DNA of 31,615 nucleotides, from NCBI RefSeq assembly GCF_000719555.1, contig NZ_JOGX01000071.1, positions 1-31,615 of the forward strand, read 5' to 3'. Of the stretch, positions 7,795 to 15,510 are shown one piece after another. Positions within the stretch are counted from its first letter, which is position 1; the number at the start of each line of letters is the position of its first letter. The translations under genes and the position numbers were made by a program. Origin of the DNA: Streptomyces sp. NRRL F-5727. Lineage in GTDB: Bacteria; Actinomycetota; Actinomycetes; Streptomycetales; Streptomycetaceae. Below the pieces are notes generated by a model. The model was not told the origin of the DNA. It ran no database searches and was given only the letters and a program-made list of their open reading frames with translations.

Positions 7795-8880
7795 CTACGA
7801 CCGCGTAGCGGTGCCGCAGCCGCTGTGACCCTTGCCCAAGGGGGCCGAGCGGTCGTACGGATCGACCGTCCTGCTGCCGTCCGGGCCGGCCGCCGGTGAT
7901 CCCCCGCCGAACTCGGGGCGGAAGTAGCCGGTGGGAGCGCCGCACCCGCCGTTGGTCATGTGGAGCTTGTAGGACAGGAGCGTGAAGGTTCCCGCCTCGG
8001 TGGCGACCTTCGACGGATCGTCCCAGCTCACCACCGTCTCCCGTCGCACGACGACCCGCACGACCTCGTCGCCGCCGCCGGCCGGGGCGGTCGGGTACAC
8101 GTACGTGACGTCGGCGGTCACCTCGACGGCTCCCCGCTCGCCCTCCCGGTAGGTGAGCCGGCCCCTCGTCCTGACCTCGTCGCCGACCAGGCGGGCCTGG
8201 GCCGGGTCGAAGCGGCTGAAGAGCATCAGCGGGTCGTGGTCCTCGCCCGGGGCGCTGAGGGCGGTGGTGACGAAGGTCGTGACGTCCTTCTGGTGCGGGT
8301 TCATCAGGGCGATCGCCTTGTCCGGGCGTCCGCCGCGCAGCACGGCGGGTTCCAGGCCGGACGCGGCGAGGAAGTCGCGGGTCCGCGCGAGCGCCCGCTC
8401 GACCTCCGGCTTCGTCATCCAGCCGGTGGCCTTCGCGGCGGGCACCGTGATGCCGGCGGTGCCGCTCGCCCAACGCGCCGCCGGCGAGCCGCGGAACGGC
8501 TCGGCGAGCGTGGCCCGCCCGTCGGGGTCGGCGGGCGGCGCCTGCTCCGGCCTCGCCGTCTCCTGCGCGAGCGGAGCACCCGTACCCCGGTCGTCGGACC
8601 AGCCGACGACGCCGCCCGGGTCCACCGCCACGACCAGCAGGGCCACCGCGGCCGCGAAGCCCGCCACGTACCAGCCCTTCCGTCGCCGGGGCCGCACGGA
8701 CGCGGACGTGGGCCCACGCCACAGCGTCGGCTCCGCTGGTTCCGCGCGCAGCCCGGCCGCCGCCTCGCGGGCGCGCGCGGAGGGTTCCCTCGGCGCGGTC
8801 CCGGCGCCGTCGGCCGACGCACGCAGGAACTCCTCCCACACCTCGTCCGGCGGCGACGACCCGTCGCGCTGGCCACTCAC
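7795..8880 (-). CDS. Single-pass membrane protein of unknown function
   Basis: A protein of 361 residues from the GTG at 8880, chosen because GGGGT lies 7 nt upstream; the longer frame adds an unlikely Gly/Arg/Pro tail. The cytoplasmic N-terminus (about 65 residues) begins SGQRDGSSPPDEVWEEFLRAS. One transmembrane helix follows (WYVAGFAAAVALLVVAVD), then a large extracytoplasmic part. That part holds a beta-rich region (VEVTADVTYVYPTAPAGG, VVRVVVRRETVVSWDD) and two Cys near the end that could form a disulfide. I do not recognise the family. The single-helix topology with a short acidic N-terminus recalls anti-sigma-like architecture, but no sigma gene adjoins it, so no role is assigned. Confidence 0.75.
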   Translation of the reverse strand: MSGQRDGSSPPDEVWEEFLRASADGAGTAPREPSARAREAAAGLRAEPAEPTLWRGPTSASVRPRRRKGWYVAGFAAAVALLVVAVDPGGVVGWSDDRGTGAPLAQETARPEQAPPADPDGRATLAEPFRGSPAARWASGTAGITVPAAKATGWMTKPEVERALARTRDFLAASGLEPAVLRGGRPDKAIALMNPHQKDVTTFVTTALSAPGEDHDPLMLFSRFDPAQARLVGDEVRTRGRLTYREGERGAVEVTADVTYVYPTAPAGGGDEVVRVVVRRETVVSWDDPSKVATEAGTFTLLSYKLHMTNGGCGAPTGYFRPEFGGGSPAAGPDGSRTVDPYDRSAPLGKGHSGCGTATRS

Positions 8881-8908
8881 GGCTGTACCCCCTGGTCTGC
8901 GTGCCTCC

Positions 8909-8941
8909 GGCCCTCCGCGAGGCCCTCCGCAAGGCCCTCGC
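8909..8941. repeat. Short 12-bp tandem repeat upstream of the membrane protein gene
   Basis: GGCCCTCCGCGA, GGCCCTCCGCAA and a partial GGCCCTCGC lie end to end in the leader region between the nitrilase and the membrane protein gene. No function is evident. Confidence 0.6.
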
Positions 8942-8954
8942 ATGATCGCACAGA

Positions 8955-8969
8955 GGAGCGAACCGCTCC
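8955..8969 (-). terminator. Hairpin downstream of the nitrilase gene
   Basis: GGAGCG-AAC-CGCTCC gives a perfect 6-bp stem 12 nt beyond the nitrilase stop. It is a plausible terminator for the minus-strand transcript. Confidence 0.45.
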
Positions 8970-8980
8970 GTCTCCGGAGG

Positions 8981-9946
8981 TCAGGTGCCGGTGCCGGTGA
9001 CGGTGGTGCGGGGCGTCTCGTCGACGTGGAGGGTGAAGACGTCGGGGCGGGCGTAGTGGCCGGTGGTGTCGAGGTCGAAGCGGGCGCGGGCGAGGTCGTC
9101 GAGGTCGAGCTCGGCGGTCAGGATCCCCTCGCCGTCCCGCAGCGGCCCGGCGAGGACCTCGCCGAGCGGGGAGACGATGACGGAGCCGCCGCCGATCAGT
9201 ACGGTGTCGGGCTCGTCGCCCTGCACGGGGTGGAGTTCGGCCGGCAGCCCGTCGCGCCGCAGGTACTGGCAGGCGCTGAGGACGAAGCAGCGGCCCTCCA
9301 GGGCGATGTGCCGCATGGTGGCCTGCCAGGCGTCGCGGTCGTCGACGGTCGGCGCGCACCACAGGTCGACGCCCTTGGCGTACATCGCGGTGCGCAGGAG
9401 CGGCATGTAGTTCTCCCAGCAGATCGCCGCGCCGAGGCGGGCCGTGCCGGTGTCGACGACGGGGAGCGTGGAGCCGTCGCCCTGCCCCCAGAGATACCGC
9501 TCGGCGGCGGTGGGCATGAGCTTCCGGTGCAGGCCCAGGTAACCGTCGGGGCCGAAGAAGAGCGCGACGCAGTACAGCGTCCCGCCCCGCCGCTCGACCG
9601 CCCCGACGACGGCGTGCACGCCGAGCTCCCGGGTGACGGCCGCCAACGTCTCGGTCTCGGGCCCCGGGACCTCGACGGCGGCGGCGTGATACCGCCGGAA
9701 CAGCTCGCGGCCGGCGGGGGTCCGACTGCCCACGGTGATCCCGAAGTCCAGCCCCTTCGGGTAGCCCCCGACGAACGCCTCCGGCAACACGACCACCTCC
9801 GCTCCCGCGGCGGCGGCCTCGCGGAGGAGCTCCTCGGCCCGGGCCACCGCGCCAGCGGTGTCGAAGAGCGGGGCGGCCGCCTGAACGACGGCGACGGTCA
9901 CGGTCCGGCGGGACTCGGGGGATGGCGTACGGGCGGTGGAGGTCAT
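8981..9946 (-). CDS. Nitrilase / carbon-nitrogen hydrolase
   Basis: A protein of 321 residues with the full Glu-Lys-Cys triad of the nitrilase superfamily: Glu56 in VLPEAFVGGYPKG, Lys142 in HRKLMPTAAER and Cys176 in ICWENYMPL. The CWENYMPL context and the YLWGQGDGS segment are those of true (branch 1) nitrilases, which convert nitriles to carboxylic acids and ammonia, rather than amidases. Length fits the family. Probably cytoplasmic and oligomeric. TAGCGT on the minus strand (9953-9958) ends 6 nt before the ATG and no Shine-Dalgarno is visible, so the mRNA is probably leaderless. No aldoxime dehydratase or nitrile hydratase gene adjoins it, so the physiological substrate is open. Confidence 0.92.
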   Translation of the reverse strand: MTSTARTPSPESRRTVTVAVVQAAAPLFDTAGAVARAEELLREAAAAGAEVVVLPEAFVGGYPKGLDFGITVGSRTPAGRELFRRYHAAAVEVPGPETETLAAVTRELGVHAVVGAVERRGGTLYCVALFFGPDGYLGLHRKLMPTAAERYLWGQGDGSTLPVVDTGTARLGAAICWENYMPLLRTAMYAKGVDLWCAPTVDDRDAWQATMRHIALEGRCFVLSACQYLRRDGLPAELHPVQGDEPDTVLIGGGSVIVSPLGEVLAGPLRDGEGILTAELDLDDLARARFDLDTTGHYARPDVFTLHVDETPRTTVTGTGT

Positions 9947-9952
9947 GCTCCG

Positions 9953-9958
9953 ACGCTA
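9953..9958 (-). promoter_or_regulatory. -10 box of the leaderless nitrilase transcript
   Basis: TAGCGT on the minus strand sits 6 nt before the start codon. No good -35 is visible. Confidence 0.5.
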
Positions 9959-9971
9959 GACGAACGGGCTG

Positions 9972-10235
9972 TCAGGAGCCGAGCCAGACGATGTTGAGGA
10001 CGGTCAGGTGGTGCAGGGGTCTGTTCACCCAGTACGTGAGGGACAACTGGCCCACGGAGGCGAAGCGGACGTCGTGGCCCTCGGGGTCGTCGGCGTGCCA
10101 CTGGCGGAAGCCCCACGGGTCGGTCGCCGCCGCGTCCAGGACGTCCCAGACGGTGTCCTCCACGTGATCGGGCAGGGTGTCGAGCACCTTGGCCGCCGTC
10201 GAGGAGAGACGGACCGCGTACGGGGCGCCGGTCAC
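9972..10235 (-). CDS. RelE/ParE-like protein, putative toxin
   Basis: A protein of 87 residues from a GTG that overlaps the stop of the upstream DUF6247 gene in the GTGA arrangement. Composition and pattern fit the RelE/ParE fold: YAVRLSSTAAKVLDTLPDHVEDTVWDVLDAA (two helices), then beta strands with GHDVRFASVGQLSLTYWVN and HHLTVLNIVWLG. In that family such proteins are mRNA interferases or gyrase poisons, silenced by the partner gene. Only context and fold resemblance support this; activity is not shown. Confidence 0.7.
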   Translation of the reverse strand: MTGAPYAVRLSSTAAKVLDTLPDHVEDTVWDVLDAAATDPWGFRQWHADDPEGHDVRFASVGQLSLTYWVNRPLHHLTVLNIVWLGS

Positions 10236-10546
10236 CGGCGCCTTCCTCGCAGTTCCGCCATGTCGATGGCGTCGCTGTCGTCGTAGCCGGAGGTGATGAA
10301 CGCGTCGACCGCCGACGCGTGGGCGACGCGTCCCTGCCAGTCCTGGACGACCGCGTACAGCCCGGCGAGGGAGAACGTCCGCCGGGACTCCTCCAGCGCC
10401 GCCGTCCACTCCCGCTCGAACGCCACCACCCACCGCTCCGCACGGGCGCTGGAACGGAGCCGCGCGAGGAGCTCGGCCGGTGCGCCGGGCGCGGGCGCGA
10501 GGGGCGTGGAGGTCGTGGAAGGGGTGTGGTCGGGCTCCGCGCTCAT
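10232..10546 (-). CDS. DUF6247 family protein, putative antitoxin
   Basis: A protein of 104 residues. The ATG at 10546 has GGAGGT 7 nt upstream. After a Pro/Thr-rich N-terminus, the core has ELLARLRSSARAERWVVAFEREWTAALEESRRTF, then LAGLYAVVQDWQGRVAHASAVDAFI, and a C-terminal acidic piece (GYDDSDAIDMAEL). This resembles the DUF6247 proteins that precede small RelE-like genes in Streptomyces. The 4-nt overlap with the downstream gene means the two are co-translated, as in type II toxin-antitoxin pairs. No DNA-binding motif is obvious in it. Confidence 0.72.
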   Translation of the reverse strand: MSAEPDHTPSTTSTPLAPAPGAPAELLARLRSSARAERWVVAFEREWTAALEESRRTFSLAGLYAVVQDWQGRVAHASAVDAFITSGYDDSDAIDMAELRGRRR

Positions 10547-10749
10547 CGGCACCTCCGGCGGGGGACGTGGTCTCGATACTGTACGCGCGGGGTGGGGGTG
10601 GCGGGGACGGGCAAGGTGGGAAAACCCTTCGTTCGGGGGTAGTTGGGGCGGAGGTGCCGGGTGGGACGGGCTGACCCGTGCCGCGAGCCCGGCGTCCGGA
10701 CCGCCGCCGCGGCGGCCGCGTAGCGGTGCGCGTCGCTGCGTCCGAAGTG

Positions 10750-10955
10750 TCAGCCGCAGAGCGCGCTGGTCCTCAGGACGTGGACGGCGGTGCCGCCGAG
10801 GACGCCGAGGAGGGCGTTGCGCCGCCACAGGTGCAGGCCGGCGGTGACGGCGAGCGCCGCGGCGGCCCGGACCTCGGTGACCGGCAGGTCGCGCAGGCAG
10901 TGACGAGCAGGATGATCATCACGCCGGCGGGCATGCGCGTGTTCAGGTACTGCCG
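10750..10955 (-). pseudogene. azlD: Frameshifted 3' remnant of an AzlD-type branched-chain amino acid exporter subunit
   Basis: The minus strand reads YLNTRMPAGVMIILLV in one frame and then, after a one-base shift near 10901, YCLRDLPVTEV, followed by AGLHLWRRNALLGVLGGTAVHVL and a TGA at 10750. Joined, this is the conserved second half of AzlD, the small membrane partner of AzlC. Restoring one T between GTC and ACT would repair the frame. The N-terminal helix of AzlD and any azlC gene are missing. Upstream the frame runs into unrelated sequence, so this is a truncated as well as frameshifted remnant. Confidence 0.75.
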
Positions 10956-11153
10956 TTCGCCGCCCTGGCCCCGCCTCCTGGCGGTCATCCGGTGCCGGGC
11001 CAGCAGACCGGCGGTGAACAGGGCGAGCAGCGGGTGGCCGGGCCGCCGCGCGGATTGGCGTACGGCGTCGAGGGCGAGCACGGTGTCGCCGACTACGACG
11101 CCTGCGAGGCGTTCCTCACCAAAGTCTGTCGGCTGAATGCAGGCAAGGCGTAC
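10956..11153 (-). pseudogene. Possible fragment of a fumarylacetoacetate hydrolase-type N-terminus fused to the AzlD remnant
   Basis: The frame that enters the AzlD remnant reads VRLACIQPTDFGEERLAGVV and VVGDTVLALDAV before turning into Arg-rich, non-family sequence. This recalls the N-terminal domain of fumarylacetoacetate hydrolase-family proteins, but the expected start codon is GTA and everything after about 45 residues is missing. It may mark a deletion that joined two unrelated genes. The assignment is tentative. Confidence 0.3.
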
Positions 11154-11324
11154 GGCCGGAGCAGACGAGCGTGTGCGCCGGCTGGACGGGCGTACGGGCG
11201 GGCGCGACGCGGTGGCGCGCGGCGATCTCCCGCGGGATCCTACCGAGGCGTTCCCGTACCACCGTCCGCCCTGAGGACCGGTCGGCCGCGGGTGCCTCGT
11301 TCTCGTCTCCACCAGGAGGAAGCA

Positions 11325-11714
11325 GTGTCATTCCCGCAACCGCTCACCCCCGAGGAGCGGCTCGCCGACGCGAAGAAGCGGCTGAGCCTCCCGCGTATCG
11401 TCGTGATCTGCGGCTCCACCCGCTTCATGACCGACATGGCCGAGGCCGACGTGCGGGAGACCGAAGCCGGAAAGATCGTCGTCAAACCGGGCTGTGACCT
11501 GAAGTCGCCGCACGAACTCTGGTCCGATCCCGTCGAGGCCGAGGCGCTGAAGGTGCGACTCGACGATCTGCACCGGGCGAAGATCCGGCTCGCTGATGAG
11601 GTGCTCGTGGTCGGCGACTACATCGGAGACAGCACCCGGGCCGAAATCGCCTACGCCCGGTCGCTGAGCAAACCCGTGCGGTTCACGCACCCCGAGGTCG
11701 ACCCTGACGCCTGA
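11325..11714 (+). CDS. Nucleoside 2-deoxyribosyltransferase-like protein
   Basis: A protein of 129 residues from the GTG at 11325, which has AGGAGG 5 nt upstream. It contains PRIVVICGSTRFMTDM (nucleotide-binding first strand and loop), LDDLHRAKIRLADEVLVVG and YIGDSTRAEIAYARSLSKPV. This is the pattern of the small Rossmann-like nucleoside deoxyribosyltransferase / DUF4406 group, which in well-studied members swaps the base of deoxynucleosides using a Glu nucleophile (here probably the Glu of TRAEIAYA). Such genes are frequent in phages and mobile regions. The gene lies between gene remnants, which fits acquisition. The exact substrate is unknown. Confidence 0.7.
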   Translation: MSFPQPLTPEERLADAKKRLSLPRIVVICGSTRFMTDMAEADVRETEAGKIVVKPGCDLKSPHELWSDPVEAEALKVRLDDLHRAKIRLADEVLVVGDYIGDSTRAEIAYARSLSKPVRFTHPEVDPDA

Positions 11715-11773
11715 CATGTCAGCCATAGAACGTGATCTTGTCTGCTGGGGTGCGGTGGCGGCACAGGCGCCCG

Positions 11774-12178
11774 CTACTCGAGCCCTCCGGGACGGCGGGC
11801 CTCTCTGAGCTCGCGGATCCTGGCGGCCGTCATCGGTGTCCACTCCCGCCCCTCACCAGCGGCACGGAGGGCTTCCCCCACCTCGCTGAGCTTCGCGGAG
11901 GACAACACGCCCGCCCGCTCGACCAGGTCGTCCCGGGTCACGGTGGTCAGCCAGGTGCACGGAGTGAGACCTGGACGCGCGAACGCGAACCGCAACACGC
12001 CTTCGAAGGGCAGTCCTTCCAGGGCTCCTACGGACACTTCCATGCCCAGGCCGCCCATGTCGACGCCCGCCGGCGCGACGACCTGCATCGCCTGGTACCC
12101 GGATGACTCCTCGTCCGAGAGCAGCACGACCGGGCGCCGCTCGTCGAAGTCGACCCACCAGACCTCACCGCGTCGCAT
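11774..12178 (-). CDS. PemK/MazF-like toxin-family protein
   Basis: A protein of 134 residues. The N-terminus MRRGEVWWVDFDERRPVVLLS is the MazF/PemK opening strand pair, followed by WLTTVTRDDLVERAGVLSSAKLSEVGEALRAA, which corresponds to the conserved C-terminal strand and helix of the family. Family members are mRNA endoribonucleases. No antitoxin gene is visible on either side: upstream is a truncated methyltransferase and downstream the deoxyribosyltransferase-like gene. It may be orphaned, detoxified, or controlled from elsewhere. The ATG at 12178 has AGGAGG-type sequence a little far upstream. The extended C-terminal tail (RIRELREARRPGGLE) is not typical. Confidence 0.7.
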   Translation of the reverse strand: MRRGEVWWVDFDERRPVVLLSDEESSGYQAMQVVAPAGVDMGGLGMEVSVGALEGLPFEGVLRFAFARPGLTPCTWLTTVTRDDLVERAGVLSSAKLSEVGEALRAAGEGREWTPMTAARIRELREARRPGGLE

Positions 12179-12303
12179 GTGTCCTCCGTCCTCCTGGCAC
12201 GAGTCCGCGGGCGAACGCTGTGTGCCCGCGTGGGATGCGAAAGGGATGCGGCCGCGGCTGGAGTGCTGACCGACCGGCGCGGGCCACGAGGGGCGGTGGG
12301 AGC

Positions 12304-12645
12304 GGCACAGACGACCGCGTCGAACGGGGCGTCCGCGAAGGGGAAGCGGCGCATGTCAGCCGCTGCTGTACGCGGTTCCACGCCGCGCCGGGCAGCCTCG
12401 CGGGCCGCTCGGGCGGCGGCGCGGGGGCTGAGGTCGGTGCCGGTGACGCGGTGGCCGCGCAGCGCCAGGCCGACGGGCCGCGTACCGATGCCGCAGCAGC
12501 AGTCGAGTACGACCGCCCGCTCCTGACCGATGAGAGCGTCCAGGGCCCGTCCCCGACGGCAGACGTTCGCGTCCCGGTCCGCGTGGATCAGGTGGTGGTC
12601 GTCGGCCGGTACGTCGTACCACCGCGCCACAGAGGAGTCCCGCAT
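12304..12645 (-). pseudogene. Truncated SAM-dependent methyltransferase
   Basis: About 114 residues of a class I methyltransferase remain: motif I VVLDCCCGIGTRPVGLALRG, motif II VTGTDLSP, the AAADMRRFPF region and FDAVVCA (motif IV start). After this point (about 12304) the sequence stops resembling the family and runs on as low-complexity frame toward the MazF-like gene. More than half of the expected 240-260 residues, including the later strands, is lost. The start region seems intact: TAGTCT (12652-12657, minus) ends 6 nt before the ATG, which suggests a leaderless mRNA. Probably non-functional. Confidence 0.7.
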
Positions 12646-12889
12646 GGCGCGAGACTACCGCTCCGAAACCTCCGCGTGCCGCCGCTCACGCGCCCCTGGT
12701 CGGGGCGTGCGACCCCGCCGCGTAGGCGGCCTTCCCGACGCCGCTCGCTTCGTCGGGCGGCACTCCTCCGATCCGCGCGCATGTCCCCTGGGGCAGCGGG
12801 CAGGCGCCGAGGAGAGTGAGTCGGCGGTGGCGGGGTCGGGGCCGCCGGCCCGGTGGTGTGTCCACCGGCCCCGGGAGGCGAGGGTGATC

Positions 12890-14614
12890 ATGGGATTTCC
12901 GTTGCCCGACACGGTCGGGGACCTGAAGGCTCTCCTCGGCGAGGAGGTGGCCAGTCTGCGGTCTGCGGTCCGCCGTACCGCCGACCGGCCGGCCGCTCCC
13001 GTGCCCGGGGAGGAGGTCACCGCCTCGGTGCAGGCGCTCTCGCCGACTCCCAGCCTGCCCGTGCGGGGCGATTCCGAGAACGGCTGCCTGTGCAGTACGC
13101 ACGACCGCGGCGCCACCGGTACGTGCTCCGTCCTCGACGCGATCCCGGCGTCCGCCGTGCTGCTCGAAGCGGTACACGACGAGAGCGGTGCCGTACGGGA
13201 CTTCCGTATCGTCGCCGGCAACAGGATCCGGTCGGCCGAGTGGCTGGAGGCGCCGGACCGGCAGGTCGGGCAGCGGTTCCTGGAGGCCCGGCCGGGGGCG
13301 GCGACGAGCGGGCTGCTCGCGGGGCTCGCGGACGTCGTCGCGGGCGGCGGGCCGCTGGAGGGCCGGGTCGTCGACTACACCGAGCTCCGCCTGGGGCGGC
13401 TGCACCGCGCCCCGCTCCTCTACTCGGCCGCCCGCTGCGGCGAGCAGGTGCTGGCGACCTGGCGGCCGGTGCAGAGCCAGACCGAGCTCCTGACGATCGA
13501 CGCCCAGTACCTCGCCTCCCTGGGGTGGGGCAACTGGGACCTGCTGTCCGGGAAGGTGACCTGGTCGGAGGGGCTGAGCCGGATCTTCCACGCCGAGATC
13601 CGGATGCCCTGGTCGCTGGAGCAGCTCTGCGACGCCCTGCTCCCGGACGACCTCACCGCGTTCGCGGAGTTCCTCACGTCCGTCCTCGCCGGGGAGGAAC
13701 CGGCCTGGACGCGCATCCGCTTCCTCGTCCTCGGCGAGGTCCGCACGCTCGACCTCCTCGGGCGCCCGGTCGCCGGGACCGACGGCCGGCCCTGGGCGTT
13801 GAACCTCGTGGCCCGTGACCTCACCCCGCAGATCCGCAGCCGTCGCAGGCTCGCCGAGACGGAGCGCGAGTCCGACCGGCTCCGGCGTCAGGCCCGCGTC
13901 GAACGGCGGGTGGCGGACGCCCTGCGCGAGGCGCTGCTGCCGACGCACTCCGAGGCGCTGGCCGCGGTCGGGCTGACCGTGGCGGCCTCGTACGCGCCCG
14001 CCGAACCGGACGCGGCCGTCGGCGGCGACTGGTACAAGTGCCGGCTCCTTCCCGACGGGCGGGTCCTGATCGCCATCGGCGACGCCGCCGGCCACGGCCT
14101 CGACGCCGTCGCCCGCATGTCGCAGCAGCGCCACGCCCTGGCCGGCCTCGCCCAGACCGGGGCCTCGGCCGGCGAGATCACGACCTGGCTCAACGAGCTG
14201 GTCTGCAGCGACCCGAGCGAGCAGACCGCCACCATGGTGACCGGCCACATCGACGACGCCCGCGACCTCCACTGGGCCGACGCCGGCCACCCCGCCCCGA
14301 TCCTCCTCCGCGACGGGCGGGCCCAGCCCCTCCACACCAGCGAACGCGGGCCCCTGCTCGGGGCGTTGCCCGGCTACGCGTACCAGACCACCACGACGCA
14401 CCTGCGCCCCGGCGACCTGCTGCTCCTCTACACGGACGGCATGGTGGAGCGGAGGGGCGAGGACGTCACCAAGGGCATCGCGCGCCTCGCCGATCTCGTC
14501 GCCGCCGTCCCGGACGCGGCGCCCCAGGACCTGATCGACGCGATCCTCGCCGACCCGGAGCAGCAGTCCGGCCACGACGACGACGCCTGCATGCTGGCCA
14601 TCCGCGTCGACTGA
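12890..14614 (+). CDS. PAS-domain SpoIIE-type PP2C serine phosphatase
   Basis: A protein of 574 residues. Residues about 80-195 look like one PAS domain (VLDAIPASAVLLEAVHDESG, VRDFRIVAGNR) and 205-320 like a second (NWDLLSGKVTWSEGLSRIF). A coiled linker of charged residues (ETERESDRLRRQARVERRVA) leads to the SpoIIE/PP2C domain at about 340-574, with ALLP, GGDWYKC and IGDAAGHGLDA supplying metal ligands, and LLLLYTDGMVERRG. In actinobacteria this architecture dephosphorylates anti-anti-sigma factors in response to a sensed signal. GGGAGG (12873-12878) serves the ATG at 12890 (11 nt) or the in-frame GTG at 12884 (5 nt). No anti-sigma gene adjoins it. Confidence 0.9.
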   Translation: MGFPLPDTVGDLKALLGEEVASLRSAVRRTADRPAAPVPGEEVTASVQALSPTPSLPVRGDSENGCLCSTHDRGATGTCSVLDAIPASAVLLEAVHDESGAVRDFRIVAGNRIRSAEWLEAPDRQVGQRFLEARPGAATSGLLAGLADVVAGGGPLEGRVVDYTELRLGRLHRAPLLYSAARCGEQVLATWRPVQSQTELLTIDAQYLASLGWGNWDLLSGKVTWSEGLSRIFHAEIRMPWSLEQLCDALLPDDLTAFAEFLTSVLAGEEPAWTRIRFLVLGEVRTLDLLGRPVAGTDGRPWALNLVARDLTPQIRSRRRLAETERESDRLRRQARVERRVADALREALLPTHSEALAAVGLTVAASYAPAEPDAAVGGDWYKCRLLPDGRVLIAIGDAAGHGLDAVARMSQQRHALAGLAQTGASAGEITTWLNELVCSDPSEQTATMVTGHIDDARDLHWADAGHPAPILLRDGRAQPLHTSERGPLLGALPGYAYQTTTTHLRPGDLLLLYTDGMVERRGEDVTKGIARLADLVAAVPDAAPQDLIDAILADPEQQSGHDDDACMLAIRVD

Positions 14615-14618
14615 CGCA

Positions 14619-14633
14619 GCGCCCGCCGGGCGC
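14619..14633 (+). terminator. Hairpin after the SpoIIE phosphatase gene
   Basis: GCGCCC-GCC-GGGCGC is a perfect 6-bp stem starting 4 nt after the stop, followed by CCCTTCTT. It is a good terminator candidate for the phosphatase transcript. Confidence 0.65.
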
Positions 14634-14648
14634 CCTTCTTGACCGAGC

Positions 14649-14686
14649 GGGCCGCCTTTCACCAGGAGGGCCGTCTTTCACCGGCA
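14649..14686. repeat. 19-bp direct repeat in intergenic region
   Basis: Two adjacent 19-bp copies beginning GGGCCG(C/T)CTTTCACC differ at four positions. They lie between the phosphatase terminator and the next promoter; role unknown. Confidence 0.55.
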
Positions 14687-14733
14687 GGGGCAGGAAGGTG
14701 GCGAATCCGCTCCCCGCCGCCCGCACCACTCGC

Positions 14734-14739
14734 TAGCGT
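14734..14739 (+). promoter_or_regulatory. -10 box for the unknown gene at 14767
   Basis: TAGCGT lies 27 nt before the GTG start, leaving a leader of about 20 nt that holds AAGGGG. No convincing -35 is visible. Confidence 0.45.
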
Positions 14740-14766
14740 GGCAGTCTCGGCGGAAAGGGGACAGAA

Positions 14767-15510
14767 GTGACGCTGACGGTGGGCTTCCGGCTGGGCAACG
14801 ACACCCTCACCCGGCAGGTGACGGTCCTGGTGACCGAGAGCGGCGTCCTGCACCGGGCCCAGGGCCTCTACGGGAAGCTGCCGCGGATCGCCCCGCCCGT
14901 GCCGTCGGTCGCGCTGACGACCCCCCTCCCGGACTTCCGGGGCGAGAACCCGCTGGCCCGCCCCATCGCCGACCTGCGCCAGCAGCACGCCTCGTACACG
15001 CGCAAGGGGTACGACCGGATCCTCATCCCGCCGTCGGTCGTGCGCGTGGACGTACGCGAGTACCCGCCCCGGCCCGCGGTGCGCCATCGCGAGCTGATCC
15101 ACGCGTTCGTCGACGCGGCGCCCTCCACGCCCCAGTCGCTCGAAGCGGCCATCACGGCCTTCCGCACCGCCCTCGGGCTGCCCTCCCGGCCCGAGCGCGT
15201 CGTCGGCGCGGCCGTACCCCGCCCCAGGGAGCTCCCGCCCCGCGTCGCCGCGATGCTGCGCACCCTGGCGCACGGCTCCCCCCTCACGCCGTCGCGGCGC
15301 CTGCCCGTCGGGTGGACCGTGACCGGTCAGGGCGTACGGCTGCGCGTCGGAGCGATGGGCGAGGTCCTCGACCGGGCGGACGTGATCGAACTCCACGCCG
15401 CCCTGAACGCGTGGCTGCTCTTCACCAGGGACGGCGGGCAGCCGGCCCCGGAGAGCGGGGACCGGTCAGGCCCCGCTCGGCAGGGGCCGACCCGATCGGG
15501 TTCCGCCTGA
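14767..15510 (+). CDS. Hypothetical protein
   Basis: A protein of 247 residues from a GTG with AAGGGG 7 nt upstream. No signal peptide or membrane helix. The N-terminal part is strand-like (LTVGFRLGNDTLTRQVTVLV), the middle is Pro/Arg-rich, and the C-terminal part has PVGWTVTGQGVRLRVGAMGEVLDRADVIELHAALNAWLLF, which reads like a compact alpha/beta or helical end. I recognise no family. Its last 45 nt overlap the 3' end of the convergent HAD hydrolase gene, an unusual tail-to-tail overlap that may indicate an extended C-terminus on one of them. Confidence 0.75.
   Translation: MTLTVGFRLGNDTLTRQVTVLVTESGVLHRAQGLYGKLPRIAPPVPSVALTTPLPDFRGENPLARPIADLRQQHASYTRKGYDRILIPPSVVRVDVREYPPRPAVRHRELIHAFVDAAPSTPQSLEAAITAFRTALGLPSRPERVVGAAVPRPRELPPRVAAMLRTLAHGSPLTPSRRLPVGWTVTGQGVRLRVGAMGEVLDRADVIELHAALNAWLLFTRDGGQPAPESGDRSGPARQGPTRSGSA

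Noticed and set aside
8153..9997. A 614-codon plus-strand frame across the membrane protein and nitrilase
   Set aside because: Antisense to two well supported genes; composition is shadow-like, with no family resemblance.
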